NCBI RefSeq assembly: GCF_000153305.1
Contig: NZ_CH724108.1
Span: forward strand, 622,632 to 686,631
Source: Oceanicola granulosus HTCC2516
GTDB taxonomy: Bacteria; Pseudomonadota; Alphaproteobacteria; Rhodobacterales; Rhodobacteraceae
DNA: 64,000 bases
Direction of reading: 5' to 3'
Made by a program: the position numbers and the translations under genes. The notes below the pieces were generated by a model. That model saw nothing but the letters and a program-made list of their open reading frames with translations. It searched no databases and was not told the DNA's origin. Positions 9,387-18,449 of this stretch are shown one piece after another; position 1 is the stretch's first letter, and each line of letters starts with the position of its first letter.

Positions 9387-11201
9387 CTAGCGGTAGCCGC
9401 TCTGCCAGTCCATCGCCGCGAAGACCGGCGCGTAGGCATGCGCCAGCCCGCGCAGCTGCGCGCCCGTCAGCCGGTCGGTGATGTCCCAGCCCTTCGCGGC
9501 GACGCCGAGGATGCGGGGCGCGACCATTGCCTCCATCTCCCGGTCGTGGGTGGTGAATTCGCTCCAGAAGCAGCCCTCCACCCCCTTGATCCGCTCCGCG
9601 ATGTCCCGTGCCTCGGGCGGCACGGGCGACCAGGCGATGACGTCCTCCAGCGCGACGAAGGCGGCCCAGGAGGCGCCCCAATCGTCGGGGTCGTCGCTGT
9701 GGGCCATGTCGAGGTAGACGTGCTGCGCCGGGCTCATGATGACGTCGTAGCCCGCCCGCGCGGCCTCCAGCCCCGGCCCCTGGCCAGACCAGCTCTGCAG
9801 CAGCGCCCCGTGGCCGATGCCGCCGTTGCTGCCTCGCGCCGCCTCTTCCCAGGCGGCGACGCGGACGCCTCTCTCGGACAGATGTCCGGCGAGCTTCGCC
9901 ATGGTCCAGCCCGACACATCGTCGGCACTCTCCAGCCCTTCGCGCGCCTTCAGATCGGCCACGGCGGGAGAGCCCTCCCACGCCCCCTCCGGCAACTCGT
10001 CGCAGCCCAGGTGCAGCATCCCGAGCGGGAACAGGGCGGCGACCTCCTCGGACAGCTGTTCGATCACCGTCCAGAACTGGTCACGCGCCGGATTGAGGAC
10101 GTTCTCGGCGTATCCCTGCACGCTGCGCTCCTGTCCGGTATCGGACGGATCGCGCAGCTCCGGCATCACCCGCGCGAGCGCGAGCGCGTGGGCCGGCACC
10201 TCGATCTCGGGCAGCACGCCGATCTCGAGCGCCTGTCCGTGCGCGACGACGTCCCGCGCCGTCTCGAGGCTGTAGCTGCCCCCCGAGCGCACGCCGCCGC
10301 CGAACACGCCGGGGATCGTCTCGCCCTCGCCCCGGACGCATGTCCGTTTCCAGACATCCGGGAAGCAGGTCACCTCGAGCCGGAACGCCTCGTCGTCCGC
10401 GAAGTGCCAGTGGAAGCGGTTCATCTTGAGCAGCGCCATCAGGTCCATGAGCCGCCGGATCGTGTGGGGCTCGTAGAAGTGGCGCGCGCAGTCGAGGTGC
10501 TGGCCGCGCCAGGGGAAGCGAGGCGCGTCCTCGATGGTGCCGCAGGGCAGGGCGCCGGCATGCGTCGCCTTCAGCGTCAGCAGGCTGATCGCGCCATAGA
10601 AGCGCCCGGCCTTCGACGAGGCCGACAGCCGCACGCCGCCGCGACTGATCTCGAGCCGGTAGGCCTCCTCGCTCAGCTGGCCGTCGACCGCGACGCTCAG
10701 CGGCAGCCCGTCCTCCGCCAGGAAGGGACCGAGCCCGGTGCGGCGGGCGAGGGCCTCGACATTGTCGAAATGCGCGCTGGCGGACGCGAAGCCGGTAACG
10801 GACACCTCACCGCCCGTCGGCCGCCAGACCGTCACGGGCGGCACGATTTTCAGCTCCGGCGTCTCTCCCGGCGGCAGCACCTCCGGCGTGCGGCCCGCCG
10901 CGAGCGCGGGCAGCGGGATCGGGCCGTCAGCCGTCCGCAGGTACGCCCCGAGCGGGAGCCAGGCGCGGTTCGCGGGGCGGAAATCGGACAGGTGTTCGAG
11001 TTCGACCACGTGTTCCTTGCCGGCCGACAGGTTCGGCAGCTGTATCTCGCCGTAGCCGCCGCACCGCGCGATATCCTCTCCGCCAGATACCGCGCGGAAG
11101 GGCGCCATGAGCGACAGGCACAGGACCGGCGCCTCGAGCGGGCGGTCGGAGGTGAGGGTGACGGCGATGGTGCGGCCGTCGATACGGGCGTCGAACTTCA
11201 T
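9387..11201 (-). CDS. Beta-N-acetylhexosaminidase, GH20, cytoplasmic
   Basis: A 604-residue glycoside hydrolase family 20 enzyme that removes terminal GlcNAc or GalNAc from beta-linked oligosaccharides. An N-terminal beta domain (about 1-230) precedes a TIM barrel, which begins at WRGQHLDCARHF. The catalytic Asp-Glu pair is D401-E402 in HLGCDELPEGAW, and the substrate-binding FHWHFADDEAFRLE lies at 263-276. There is no signal peptide (MKFDARIDGRTIAVTL), so it should act in the cytoplasm on imported chitooligosaccharides or similar glycans. It overlaps the GntR regulator gene by 4 bp and lies opposite an ABC importer and nag genes. The coding sequence contains several CGGACA/TGTCCG inverted repeats (for example 9875-9888). 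Confidence 0.93.
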   Translation of the reverse strand: MKFDARIDGRTIAVTLTSDRPLEAPVLCLSLMAPFRAVSGGEDIARCGGYGEIQLPNLSAGKEHVVELEHLSDFRPANRAWLPLGAYLRTADGPIPLPALAAGRTPEVLPPGETPELKIVPPVTVWRPTGGEVSVTGFASASAHFDNVEALARRTGLGPFLAEDGLPLSVAVDGQLSEEAYRLEISRGGVRLSASSKAGRFYGAISLLTLKATHAGALPCGTIEDAPRFPWRGQHLDCARHFYEPHTIRRLMDLMALLKMNRFHWHFADDEAFRLEVTCFPDVWKRTCVRGEGETIPGVFGGGVRSGGSYSLETARDVVAHGQALEIGVLPEIEVPAHALALARVMPELRDPSDTGQERSVQGYAENVLNPARDQFWTVIEQLSEEVAALFPLGMLHLGCDELPEGAWEGSPAVADLKAREGLESADDVSGWTMAKLAGHLSERGVRVAAWEEAARGSNGGIGHGALLQSWSGQGPGLEAARAGYDVIMSPAQHVYLDMAHSDDPDDWGASWAAFVALEDVIAWSPVPPEARDIAERIKGVEGCFWSEFTTHDREMEAMVAPRILGVAAKGWDITDRLTGAQLRGLAHAYAPVFAAMDWQSGYR

Positions 11202-11965
11202 GTGTCCTCGAGGCGCAGTTCAGCAACGAAATCGTAAATGTCGGGGCGGTACAATCCGCGGGTAAACTCGATCGGCCGCCCGCTGGCGAGGTAGCCGGTG
11301 CGCTCGATCAGCAGCGCCGCCGCGCCCTCGGGCAGCGCCATCCTCTCGGCCTCGCGCGCGGCGAGGTTGACCGCGCTGATCCGCTGGAGGGCGCGGTGCG
11401 GTGCCGTGCCCGCGGCGCGCAGCACGGTGTAGAGCGACAGGTCGACGAGGTCGGGGTCGGGGAGGATGTCGGCCGGAAGAGACGACCGCTCCAGCGCCAT
11501 CGGCACCCCGTCGGCGCTGCGAAGCCGCTCGATCCGCGCCACCCGCGCCGAGGTCGCGAGGCCGAGCGCCACCGTCTCGTCGGGCGCCGGCGGGAACAGT
11601 CCGCGCGCCAGGACCTGCGAGGTCGAGGTCAGCCCGCGCGCGCGCATGTACTCGGTGAAGGAAGTGAGCGTCGACAAGGTATGTTCGAGCTTGACGGACC
11701 CGCGGCGCACGAAGCTGCCGGCGCCCCGGCGCTGGTCGACCTGACCCGCGGCGACGAGCTTGGTGATGGCGCGGCGGACGGTGACGCGGCTTACCTGCGC
11801 CAGTTCGGCCAGCTCGCGCTCGGGCGGCAGTTGGGCCCCGTCCGCCAGTCGGCCGTCGCGAATGGCGGCGGCGATGTGGTCGTGAAGCTGTTGATAGCGC
11901 GGACCGCGCCCGGGACGGTGCCAGAGCGCGGGCGCGAAGAAGCCAGGGTCAGTCGCGCCGTCCAT
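11198..11965 (-). CDS. GntR/HutC-family regulator of amino-sugar genes
   Basis: A 255-residue regulator with an N-terminal winged helix of the GntR class (about residues 20-85: LPPERELAELAQVSRVTVRR) and a C-terminal UTRA ligand domain (from about 100 on; ERTGYLASGRPIEFTRGLYR). UTRA domains of this branch commonly sense phosphorylated or free amino sugars. I chose ATG 11965 (MDGATDPGFF); the open frame extends upstream without conserved sequence. It is translated before the GH20 gene with a 4-bp overlap and is divergent from the importer operon, so it is the likely repressor of both units. The inducer is inferred. Confidence 0.92.
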   Translation of the reverse strand: MDGATDPGFFAPALWHRPGRGPRYQQLHDHIAAAIRDGRLADGAQLPPERELAELAQVSRVTVRRAITKLVAAGQVDQRRGAGSFVRRGSVKLEHTLSTLTSFTEYMRARGLTSTSQVLARGLFPPAPDETVALGLATSARVARIERLRSADGVPMALERSSLPADILPDPDLVDLSLYTVLRAAGTAPHRALQRISAVNLAAREAERMALPEGAAALLIERTGYLASGRPIEFTRGLYRPDIYDFVAELRLEDT

Positions 11966-12117
11966 GCCGCACCTCCTATTGCGGCCATATACCAGAGTAG
12001 GACCAACTAGCCAAGGATGCCGGTTTGGTATGCTAATGGTAGCTTTTTTCGCAGAAGGTGTTAACGTGAGCGTGACCGGGAGATTCGCTTCCCCGCCCGG
12101 CATGCGCTGGAGGATCC
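11966..12117. promoter_or_regulatory. Divergent promoter/operator region of the amino-sugar locus
   Basis: This 152-bp stretch separates the regulator-hexosaminidase unit from the importer operon and is less GC-rich than its surroundings. It holds half-sites ATACCA (11989-11994) and TGGTAT (12026-12031) in inverted orientation, a further TGGTA at 12037-12041, and GGACCA at 12000-12005. GntR/HutC proteins commonly bind TGGT...ACCA elements, so these are candidate operators. Ribosome binding site GGAGG (12109-12113) precedes the GTG start of the first permease. Confidence 0.5.
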
Positions 12118-13053
12118 GTGGCCGACATCACCGAGACACCCGTCGCCGCTTCCGCACGTCGCGCGCCGATCCGCATGCCGGAGCGGTGGTTCGCGTGGGC
12201 GCTCGTCGCACCGGCGATGCTGTTCATCGCGGTGATCGTGGCCTGGCCGCTCGCCGAGACCTTCCGCCTCTCCTTCACCGACGCCCGCCTCGGCGGCGAA
12301 TCCTTCGTCGGCACCAAAAATTATACCGACCTGCTCGGCAGCAGCCGCTTCCACGACACCATCGTGCGCACGTTCTTCTGGATGTTCGTGTCGGTCAGCC
12401 TGAAGCTGGTGCTCGGCCTGATCGGGGCGACGTTGCTCAACGCCGCGGTGCCGGGGCGGGCGCTGTTCCGCATCCTCGTCATGCCGCCCTGGGTGATCCC
12501 GATCGCGATCGGCTGCATCGGCTGGCTGTGGCTCTACAACGGCCATTTCGGACTGCTGTCCGGCGTCGCCCAGCGCATCGGGCTGATCGACGGGCCCTAC
12601 GAATTCCTCGCCTACAAGACGTCCGCCTTCTATTCCGCCGTCGTCACCGACGTCTGGGTCGGCACGCCGATGGTGACGCTGTTCTTCCTCGCCGCGATGC
12701 AGGGCGTGCCGCGCGACCTCTACGAGGCGGCCTACGTCGACGGGGCGAGCCGCTGGTACCGGTTCCGCCGCATCACGATCCCGCAGATCATGCCGGTCAT
12801 CGTGTCGATGGCGCTGCTCAGCGCGATCTGGACCTTCAACAGCTTCGAGGTGATCTGGATCCTGACCGAGGGCGGCCCGCGCGGCGCCACGACGACGCTC
12901 ATCGTGGACACCTACAAGGTCGCCATCGGCAACTACAAGTTCGGCGAGGGCGCCGCGCGGGCGGTCGTGATCGTCGTCCTGCTCGCCATCTTCTCGCTCA
13001 TCTACCTGTACTTCCTCGGTAAGGTGAACCGCCACTACGGGAGCGGCAAATGA
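12118..13053 (+). CDS. ABC transporter permease, carbohydrate type (first subunit)
   Basis: A 311-residue inner-membrane permease of the MalF-like class with about six membrane helices. The EAA motif (EAAYVDGASRWYRFRRITIP, near residue 203) docks the ATPase. The start is GTG 12118, closely preceded by GGAGG. It overlaps the second permease by 4 bp (ATGA) and opens the importer operon. With a sugar-binding protein and an ATPase downstream, and hexosaminidase, NagA and kinase genes around it, it most likely imports GlcNAc or its short beta-linked oligomers. Confidence 0.93.
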   Translation: MADITETPVAASARRAPIRMPERWFAWALVAPAMLFIAVIVAWPLAETFRLSFTDARLGGESFVGTKNYTDLLGSSRFHDTIVRTFFWMFVSVSLKLVLGLIGATLLNAAVPGRALFRILVMPPWVIPIAIGCIGWLWLYNGHFGLLSGVAQRIGLIDGPYEFLAYKTSAFYSAVVTDVWVGTPMVTLFFLAAMQGVPRDLYEAAYVDGASRWYRFRRITIPQIMPVIVSMALLSAIWTFNSFEVIWILTEGGPRGATTTLIVDTYKVAIGNYKFGEGAARAVVIVVLLAIFSLIYLYFLGKVNRHYGSGK

Positions 13054-13892
13054 TGGACCGGTACTCGAAGCTGCAGCTCGTCGGCATCTATGCCGCGCTG
13101 GCGCTGTTCCTGACCTTCATCCTGCTGCCGTTCGTCGAGATGTTCATGGTCTCGCTGCGCCCGCTCGAGCACCTGTTCTCGACACCCTACCGCTTCTGGG
13201 GCGACGATTTCAGCTTCGAGGCCTACAGCCGGATGTGGCAGACCGTGCCGCTCCTCGGCCGCTACATCCTCAACTCGATCTATATTTCCGGCATGGTGAC
13301 CCTCATCACGATGATCTTCGTGGTGCCCGCGGCCTATGCCTACGCGCGCCTGGATTTTCCCTTCAAGAACATGAGCCTCGCGATCTTCCTCGGGGTCAAC
13401 ATGTTCACCGGCGCCGTGCTCCTGATCCCGCTTTACCGGGTTCTGCGCACGCTCGGGCTGCTCAACACCTACTGGTCGATGATCGTGCCCGGCGTGGCGT
13501 TCCTGATCCCGACGGGCATCTGGCTCCTGAGGTCGTACCTTGAGAAGATCCCGCGCGAGCTGGAGGAGGCGGCGTATGTCGACGGCGCGAGTCGGCTCTA
13601 CACGCTGCGGCGGGTGGTCCTGCCGCTCGCGGTGCCGGGGCTCATCGTCGTCGGTGTGGCGGTCTTCATCGGAGCTTATGCACAGCAGTTCCTCTTCGCG
13701 ATCACGTTCAACCAGACTCGGGAGTACCAGCCGCTCCCGGCGGGAATATACGAGTTCATCGGTTACCAGGACGTTACCTGGAACGAGATGATGGCGGCCT
13801 CTCTGACGGGGGTGCTGCCGGTCATGGTCATCTTCCTGTTCCTGCAGAAATACCTGGTCGCCGGTCTGACCGCGGGGGCGGTGAAGGAATAA
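13050..13892 (+). CDS. ABC transporter permease, carbohydrate type (second subunit)
   Basis: A 280-residue MalG-like permease with about six membrane helices and the EAA loop EEAAYVDGASRLYTLRRVVL near residue 173. It begins within the stop codon of the first permease. Together they form the membrane channel of the importer. An AT-richer 29-bp gap, with GGGAG at 13911-13915, precedes the binding-protein gene. Confidence 0.93.
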   Translation: MMDRYSKLQLVGIYAALALFLTFILLPFVEMFMVSLRPLEHLFSTPYRFWGDDFSFEAYSRMWQTVPLLGRYILNSIYISGMVTLITMIFVVPAAYAYARLDFPFKNMSLAIFLGVNMFTGAVLLIPLYRVLRTLGLLNTYWSMIVPGVAFLIPTGIWLLRSYLEKIPRELEEAAYVDGASRLYTLRRVVLPLAVPGLIVVGVAVFIGAYAQQFLFAITFNQTREYQPLPAGIYEFIGYQDVTWNEMMAASLTGVLPVMVIFLFLQKYLVAGLTAGAVKE

Positions 13893-13921
13893 CCAAATGT
13901 TCATAAACAGGGAGTAAGAAA

Positions 13922-15133
13922 ATGAACGGACTGAAGACATTGGGGATCACGGCGATTCTCCTCGGCGGCAGCGGGCTGTCGGCGAGCGCGCAGGAGCTGC
14001 ACTTCATCATGTGCGGCGGCGAGGTGCGCGAGGCGGATCAGAAGGTGATCGACGAGTTCACCGCGAGCCGCGAGGGGGTGACGGTGAACATGGAGGCCGT
14101 GCCGTGGGGCACGTGCCAGGACAAGTCGCTCACCCTCGCCGCGGCGGGCGATCCGCCGTCGATCGCCTACATGGGCTCGCGCACGCTGCGCCAGCTCGCC
14201 AACAACGACCTGATCGTGCCGGCCCAGATCCCGGCCGATCTCGAGACCGCCTACCAGCCCGGCGTGCTCGACACGGTCACGATCGAAGGGACTCGCTGGG
14301 GCTATCCGCACGCCTTCTCCACGAAGGCGCTCTACATCAACTGCGACCTCGTCGAAGAGGCCGGAGCGGAATGCGTCGCGCCCCAGACATGGGACGAGAT
14401 GATCAGTCTTGCCGAGACGGTGCGCGACAACACCGAAGCTGCCGGTGTCGGCCTCGCCGGCAAGGACTTCGACAACACGATGCACCAGTTCCTGAACTAC
14501 CTCTACTCCAACGGGGGCACGGTGATCGACACGCAGTCCGGCGAGAACATGCTGGATTCGCAGCAGACCCGCGAGACGCTCGAGTTCTACGGACGGCTCG
14601 TCGATGTCGCGCAGGAAGGCCCGACCGCCTGGGAGCGCGACCAGCTGCGCGACCTCTTCAACGACGGCCAGATCGCGATGTACGTGCAAGGTCCTTGGGG
14701 TCGCGGTCAGCATAACGAGGACATTGACCAGCTCGTCGTTCCGATCCCGGCCGGGCCGAGCGGCGAGGCGGGAACGATTCTGATCACCGACAGCCTCGTC
14801 GTCTTCAAGGGCACCGGCCATGAAGACCTGGCCCACGAACTCGCCCAGGCGCTGGCGACTGGCGAGGCGCAGTACGATCTCGATCAATCCTGGGGCCTTA
14901 CGCCGATCTTCAAGTACGAAGAGCTCGGAATGGAGGACACCTTCTACAAGGACGACCCGTTCTGGCAGGTCTTCGTCGACGGCATCGCCACCGGCGGACC
15001 GGAGCCGCTGGTGGAAGACTTCAAGTCGCTGCAGTCGGTGTTCACCAACATGGTGCAGGGGGTGATCCTCGAGGACGACAGCGTCGAGAACCTCGTCACC
15101 ATCGCCGGCGAAGAGCTCGACGAGGCCCTGTGA
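13922..15133 (+). CDS. ABC transporter sugar-binding protein
   Basis: A 403-residue periplasmic solute-binding protein of the MalE-like family. A signal peptide is evident: a short basic start, a hydrophobic core and the cleavage-like site SASAQE near residue 24. The mature part has the family pattern (VPWGTCQDKSLTLAAAGDPPSI, then GYPHAFSTKALYIN, then FNDGQIAMYVQGPWG). Several Cys residues are present, unlike many homologues. It should deliver the sugar to the two permeases encoded upstream. It is followed by a strong GC hairpin, then the ATPase gene. Confidence 0.92.
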   Translation: MNGLKTLGITAILLGGSGLSASAQELHFIMCGGEVREADQKVIDEFTASREGVTVNMEAVPWGTCQDKSLTLAAAGDPPSIAYMGSRTLRQLANNDLIVPAQIPADLETAYQPGVLDTVTIEGTRWGYPHAFSTKALYINCDLVEEAGAECVAPQTWDEMISLAETVRDNTEAAGVGLAGKDFDNTMHQFLNYLYSNGGTVIDTQSGENMLDSQQTRETLEFYGRLVDVAQEGPTAWERDQLRDLFNDGQIAMYVQGPWGRGQHNEDIDQLVVPIPAGPSGEAGTILITDSLVVFKGTGHEDLAHELAQALATGEAQYDLDQSWGLTPIFKYEELGMEDTFYKDDPFWQVFVDGIATGGPEPLVEDFKSLQSVFTNMVQGVILEDDSVENLVTIAGEELDEAL

Positions 15134-15141
15134 TCACGAAC

Positions 15142-15165
15142 GGGCGGGCCTCTCTCGGCCCGCCC
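15142..15165. terminator. GC-rich hairpin between binding-protein and ATPase genes
   Basis: Arms GGGCGGGCC (15142-15150) and GGCCCGCCC (15157-15165) form a perfect 9-bp stem with a 6-base loop. There is no T tract, so it is more likely to stabilise the upstream mRNA or attenuate reading-through than to terminate fully. Such hairpins commonly follow binding-protein genes that need higher expression. Confidence 0.6.
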
Positions 15166-15184
15166 GCCACCAAGGATGGAGCCG

Positions 15185-16282
15185 ATGGCGACACTGGAAT
15201 TGCAGAACATTTCCAAGAGCTTCGGGCAGGCGAAAGTGCTGCACGATATCGATCTTGCGATCCGTGACCGGGAGTTCGTGGTGTTCGTCGGGCCCTCGGG
15301 CTGCGGCAAGTCGACGTTGCTGCGCATCGTCGCCGGGCTCGAGGAGGCGACACAGGGGCGGATCGTCATCGGCGGCAAGGATGTCAGCCGGGCTCACCCG
15401 CTCGATCGCGGCATTTCCATGGTTTTCCAGTCCTACGCGCTCTACCCGCACCTGAGCGTGTTCGAAAACATCGCCTTTCCGCTGCGCGTCGCGAAGTTGC
15501 CCGAGGCGGAGCTGAAGCGGAAAGTCGGACAGGCGGCCGAAATCCTGCAGCTGACCGACAAGCTGCAGCTGAAGCCCGGACAGCTGTCCGGTGGCCAGCG
15601 CCAGAGGGTCGCGATCGGGCGGTCGATCGTCCGCGAGCCGCGGGTGTTCCTGTTCGACGAGCCATTGTCCAATCTTGATGCCGCGTTGCGCGGCGACATG
15701 CGCGTCGAGTTGGCGCAGCTGCATCGAAAGCTCGATGCCACAATGGTTTACGTGACGCACGACCAGGTGGAGGCGATGACGATGGCAGATCGAATCGTCG
15801 TCCTGAACGGCGGACGGGTGGAGCAATTCGGCACTCCGATGGAGCTCTACCATCACCCTGCCTCGAAATTCGTCGCCGGCTTCATCGGACAGCCGAACAT
15901 GAACCTGCTCCCCGGTATCGTACAGGCGACCGATAGCGGCGGCGTGACCGTCGAACTCGCCGGCGGGCCGACCCTGACGCTTCCGGTCGAGCCGCGCGGC
16001 CTGTCCGCCGGGGCGCCCGTCGAGGTCGGGCTGCGGCCAGAGGATCTTGGGCTGGGCGAGGGGCTGCAGATGCAGGTCCGCGTGCTCGAGCGGCTGGGCG
16101 GCCAGTCGATCACCTACGGCGCGGTGGGTCCGCTCGACAAGGTGTGCGCCGTGCTGCCCGGCGATGCCCCCATCCGCGAGGGCGAGACGATCAGTCTCGC
16201 CATCAACACCAACGCCTGCCACCTCTTTTCCGCCGATGGACAGGTGTCGCGGCGGCTGGCCGCACCGGCGCTCGTCGCCTGA
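15185..16282 (+). CDS. ABC transporter ATP-binding protein, sugar type (MalK/UgpC-like)
   Basis: A 365-residue ATPase that powers the importer. Walker A is GPSGCGKST (residues 36-44), the signature is LSGGQRQRVAIGRS near 130, Walker B is VFLFDEPLSNLD near 155, and the switch His lies in VTHDQ. The C-terminal third is the TOBE/regulatory domain of MalK-type proteins. I prefer ATG 15185 to ATG 15176 because AAGGA lies at a good distance before it. A perfect 16-bp palindrome, CCGGACAGCTGTCCGG, spans the codons of the signature motif (15576-15591). Confidence 0.95.
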   Translation: MATLELQNISKSFGQAKVLHDIDLAIRDREFVVFVGPSGCGKSTLLRIVAGLEEATQGRIVIGGKDVSRAHPLDRGISMVFQSYALYPHLSVFENIAFPLRVAKLPEAELKRKVGQAAEILQLTDKLQLKPGQLSGGQRQRVAIGRSIVREPRVFLFDEPLSNLDAALRGDMRVELAQLHRKLDATMVYVTHDQVEAMTMADRIVVLNGGRVEQFGTPMELYHHPASKFVAGFIGQPNMNLLPGIVQATDSGGVTVELAGGPTLTLPVEPRGLSAGAPVEVGLRPEDLGLGEGLQMQVRVLERLGGQSITYGAVGPLDKVCAVLPGDAPIREGETISLAINTNACHLFSADGQVSRRLAAPALVA

Positions 16283-16293
16283 AAGGACCTGAC

Positions 16294-17439
16294 ATGAAGA
16301 TCGTTACCGCCGGCATCGGGCTGCGCGCGGGTCATGTGCTGTCGACCCTGCGCGGCGTCATGCCCGAGGCCGACATCGTCGGCTACTACGACCCGCAGCC
16401 GACCCACCTCGATATGATCGGCACGGACATTCCCGGCTATCCGTCCGTCGAGGCGATGCTGTCGGACACCCAGCCCGACCTGTTCCTCGTCGGCTCGCCC
16501 AACAAGTTCCACCTCGAGCAGATCGAGGCGGGGCTGCGGGCCGGCGTGCCGCGGATCTTCGCCGAGAAGCCCGTCGTGGTGTCCATCGAGGAGACCATGA
16601 AGCTGGCCGAACTGCTGTCCGAATTCGGACAGGAGCGGGTGATGGTCGGCCTCGTCCTCCGCTACTCGCAGCACATGCTCGATTTGCGGGCCGCCATGGA
16701 CGAGGGCGTGCTCGGCCCGATCGCGTCGCTCGAGGCCAACGAACACATCGGCCCCTACCACGGGGCGTTCTTCATGCGCGACTGGCGCCGGCGCTCCGAC
16801 CTGTCCGGCGGCTTCATGCTCGAGAAATGCTGCCACGACCTCGACCTCTACAACATGATCACGGACAGCCGTCCGGAAACGGTCGCCAGCATCGGCGGTC
16901 GCCGGTCTTTCCTTGCCGAACACGCGCCCGTTTCCAACGCCGAGTCCGAAATCTTCCACGTGAAGCCCTCGGTCTGGGAGAACGTGGACGATCCGTTCCG
17001 CTCCGACGGCGATATCATCGACTTCCAGACGGCGATCCTCGGCTACGAGAGCGGCGCCAGCCTCGCCTTCCACACCAACCTGATGGTCCCTGACGAGCAG
17101 CGCCGCTTCTGCGTCATCGGCGCCCGCGGCATGGCGGAGGGCGATTTCGTCCGCGGCTATCTCAGGATCACGCGGCGCGACGGATCGCGCTATGCCGACC
17201 ACGACTACACCAGTGGCGCGCGCGCGGCGCAGGGGGCGCATTACGGCGCGGACGCCATGATGTGCGCCGACATCGCCGCATTCCTGCGAGAGGAGACGGA
17301 CCGGCTGCCGGTCTCGGTCGTCGATGCGCTCGAGGCCGGCGTCGCGGCTCTGGCGCTCGACGAGGCCCGGCGCAGCGGCACGGTGGTGGATCTCACCGAC
17401 ATCTGGACACAATTCGACGCGTATGGTTTGCGAAAATGA
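16294..17439 (+). CDS. Gfo/Idh/MocA-family oxidoreductase
   Basis: A 381-residue NAD(P)-dependent oxidoreductase. The N-terminal Rossmann fold begins MKIVTAGIGLRAGHVLSTLRG, and EKP of the family signature (IFAEKPVVVS) lies near residue 92. The C-terminal domain includes HDLDLYNMI. The start ATG 16294 is 7 bases after AAAGGA. The TGA overlaps the ATG of the next gene (ATGA). The substrate is unknown; its place in the operon suggests an oxidised or modified amino sugar. The palindrome CTGTCCGAATTCGGACAG lies inside at 16615-16632. Confidence 0.9.
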   Translation: MKIVTAGIGLRAGHVLSTLRGVMPEADIVGYYDPQPTHLDMIGTDIPGYPSVEAMLSDTQPDLFLVGSPNKFHLEQIEAGLRAGVPRIFAEKPVVVSIEETMKLAELLSEFGQERVMVGLVLRYSQHMLDLRAAMDEGVLGPIASLEANEHIGPYHGAFFMRDWRRRSDLSGGFMLEKCCHDLDLYNMITDSRPETVASIGGRRSFLAEHAPVSNAESEIFHVKPSVWENVDDPFRSDGDIIDFQTAILGYESGASLAFHTNLMVPDEQRRFCVIGARGMAEGDFVRGYLRITRRDGSRYADHDYTSGARAAQGAHYGADAMMCADIAAFLREETDRLPVSVVDALEAGVAALALDEARRSGTVVDLTDIWTQFDAYGLRK

Positions 17440-18449
17440 CTGAACGTAAACAAGCAGGTGCGCTGATGGCGCGGGAGAGTGCCGAAGCGCCGGCCGTGTT
17501 CGCTCGCGCCGCGACGGCAGATCACCGGGCGGCGCTGGAGCGCACCGGCGTGACGGACTTGCACGCCATCCTGACCATCGCGCGCGGCTCTTCCGACGCG
17601 GCCGCCAGCGTCCTCGCCTACGAATTCATGCGCGAGACCGGCCTGCCGATGACGTCGCTGCCGCCCTCGGTCTTCTCCCTCGGCGAGGGGGTGCGGATGG
17701 ACGGCACCTTGGCGCTGCTGATCTCGCAATCCGGTGCCTCGGACGACCTCGTCCGCTCCGCTCGCGGGGCCCGCGCGAAGGGCGGGAAGGTCGTCGCGAT
17801 CACCAATGCGCCGGCCAGCGCGGTCGAGGCCGAGGCGGACGCGACCTTGCCGATCGACGCGGGCGAGGAGCGGGCGGTGCCTGCGACGAAAACGGTCATC
17901 GGGTCCGTCGGGGCCGGGATGGCACTGCTCGCGGCGCTGGTCCCGGCCTATGCCGCGCGCGCAACGGCATCCGCCGAAACGCTGCAGAACATAAAGCTCG
18001 ATCACCCGGAGTCGGCGCGATTGCAGGCAATATTGCTGCGTGCGCAACATGTGTACGTTATCGGACGCGACACGGGTTTTGGCGCGGCGCAGGAAGTGGC
18101 GTTGAAGCTCAAGGAGTGCTGTGCGCTTCATGCCGAGGCGTATTCCGCCTCGGAAGTGCTGCACGGGCCGCTGCAGTTGGTTAGCAGACAACTGACCGTT
18201 ATCCTGCTCGATACCGAGGCCGGCGAGGTTCAGGAGAGCCTGGATACGGCCGAGCAGCGATTTACCGAGAAACGCGCCGATGTCATTCGCCTGCGCCCAT
18301 CCGACGTCGGCGCACTTGACTTGACGCCGGCCGCGGCCGCGGCGGCATTGCTGGCCATGATTTACCCCGTCGTTCTTGCCACGGCAGTCGCACTGGGACA
18401 TGACCCGGACGCACCCGATACCCTGTCGAAGGTCACGAGGACCACATGA
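17436..18449 (+). CDS. SIS-domain protein, glucosamine-6-phosphate deaminase (NagB-II)-like
   Basis: A 337-residue protein with two SIS domains. The first has the sugar-phosphate loop LLISQSGASDDLVRSARGA near 85-103. The second has VYVIGRDTGFGAAQEVALK and the active-site segment EAYSASEVLHGP, which is close to the isomerase half of GlmS without a glutaminase domain. This layout matches NagB-II, the SIS-type glucosamine-6-phosphate deaminase that replaces classical NagB in many Proteobacteria. It overlaps both neighbours by 4 bp. The role is inferred from family and operon; a plain isomerase is the alternative. Confidence 0.85.
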   Translation: MTERKQAGALMARESAEAPAVFARAATADHRAALERTGVTDLHAILTIARGSSDAAASVLAYEFMRETGLPMTSLPPSVFSLGEGVRMDGTLALLISQSGASDDLVRSARGARAKGGKVVAITNAPASAVEAEADATLPIDAGEERAVPATKTVIGSVGAGMALLAALVPAYAARATASAETLQNIKLDHPESARLQAILLRAQHVYVIGRDTGFGAAQEVALKLKECCALHAEAYSASEVLHGPLQLVSRQLTVILLDTEAGEVQESLDTAEQRFTEKRADVIRLRPSDVGALDLTPAAAAAALLAMIYPVVLATAVALGHDPDAPDTLSKVTRTT

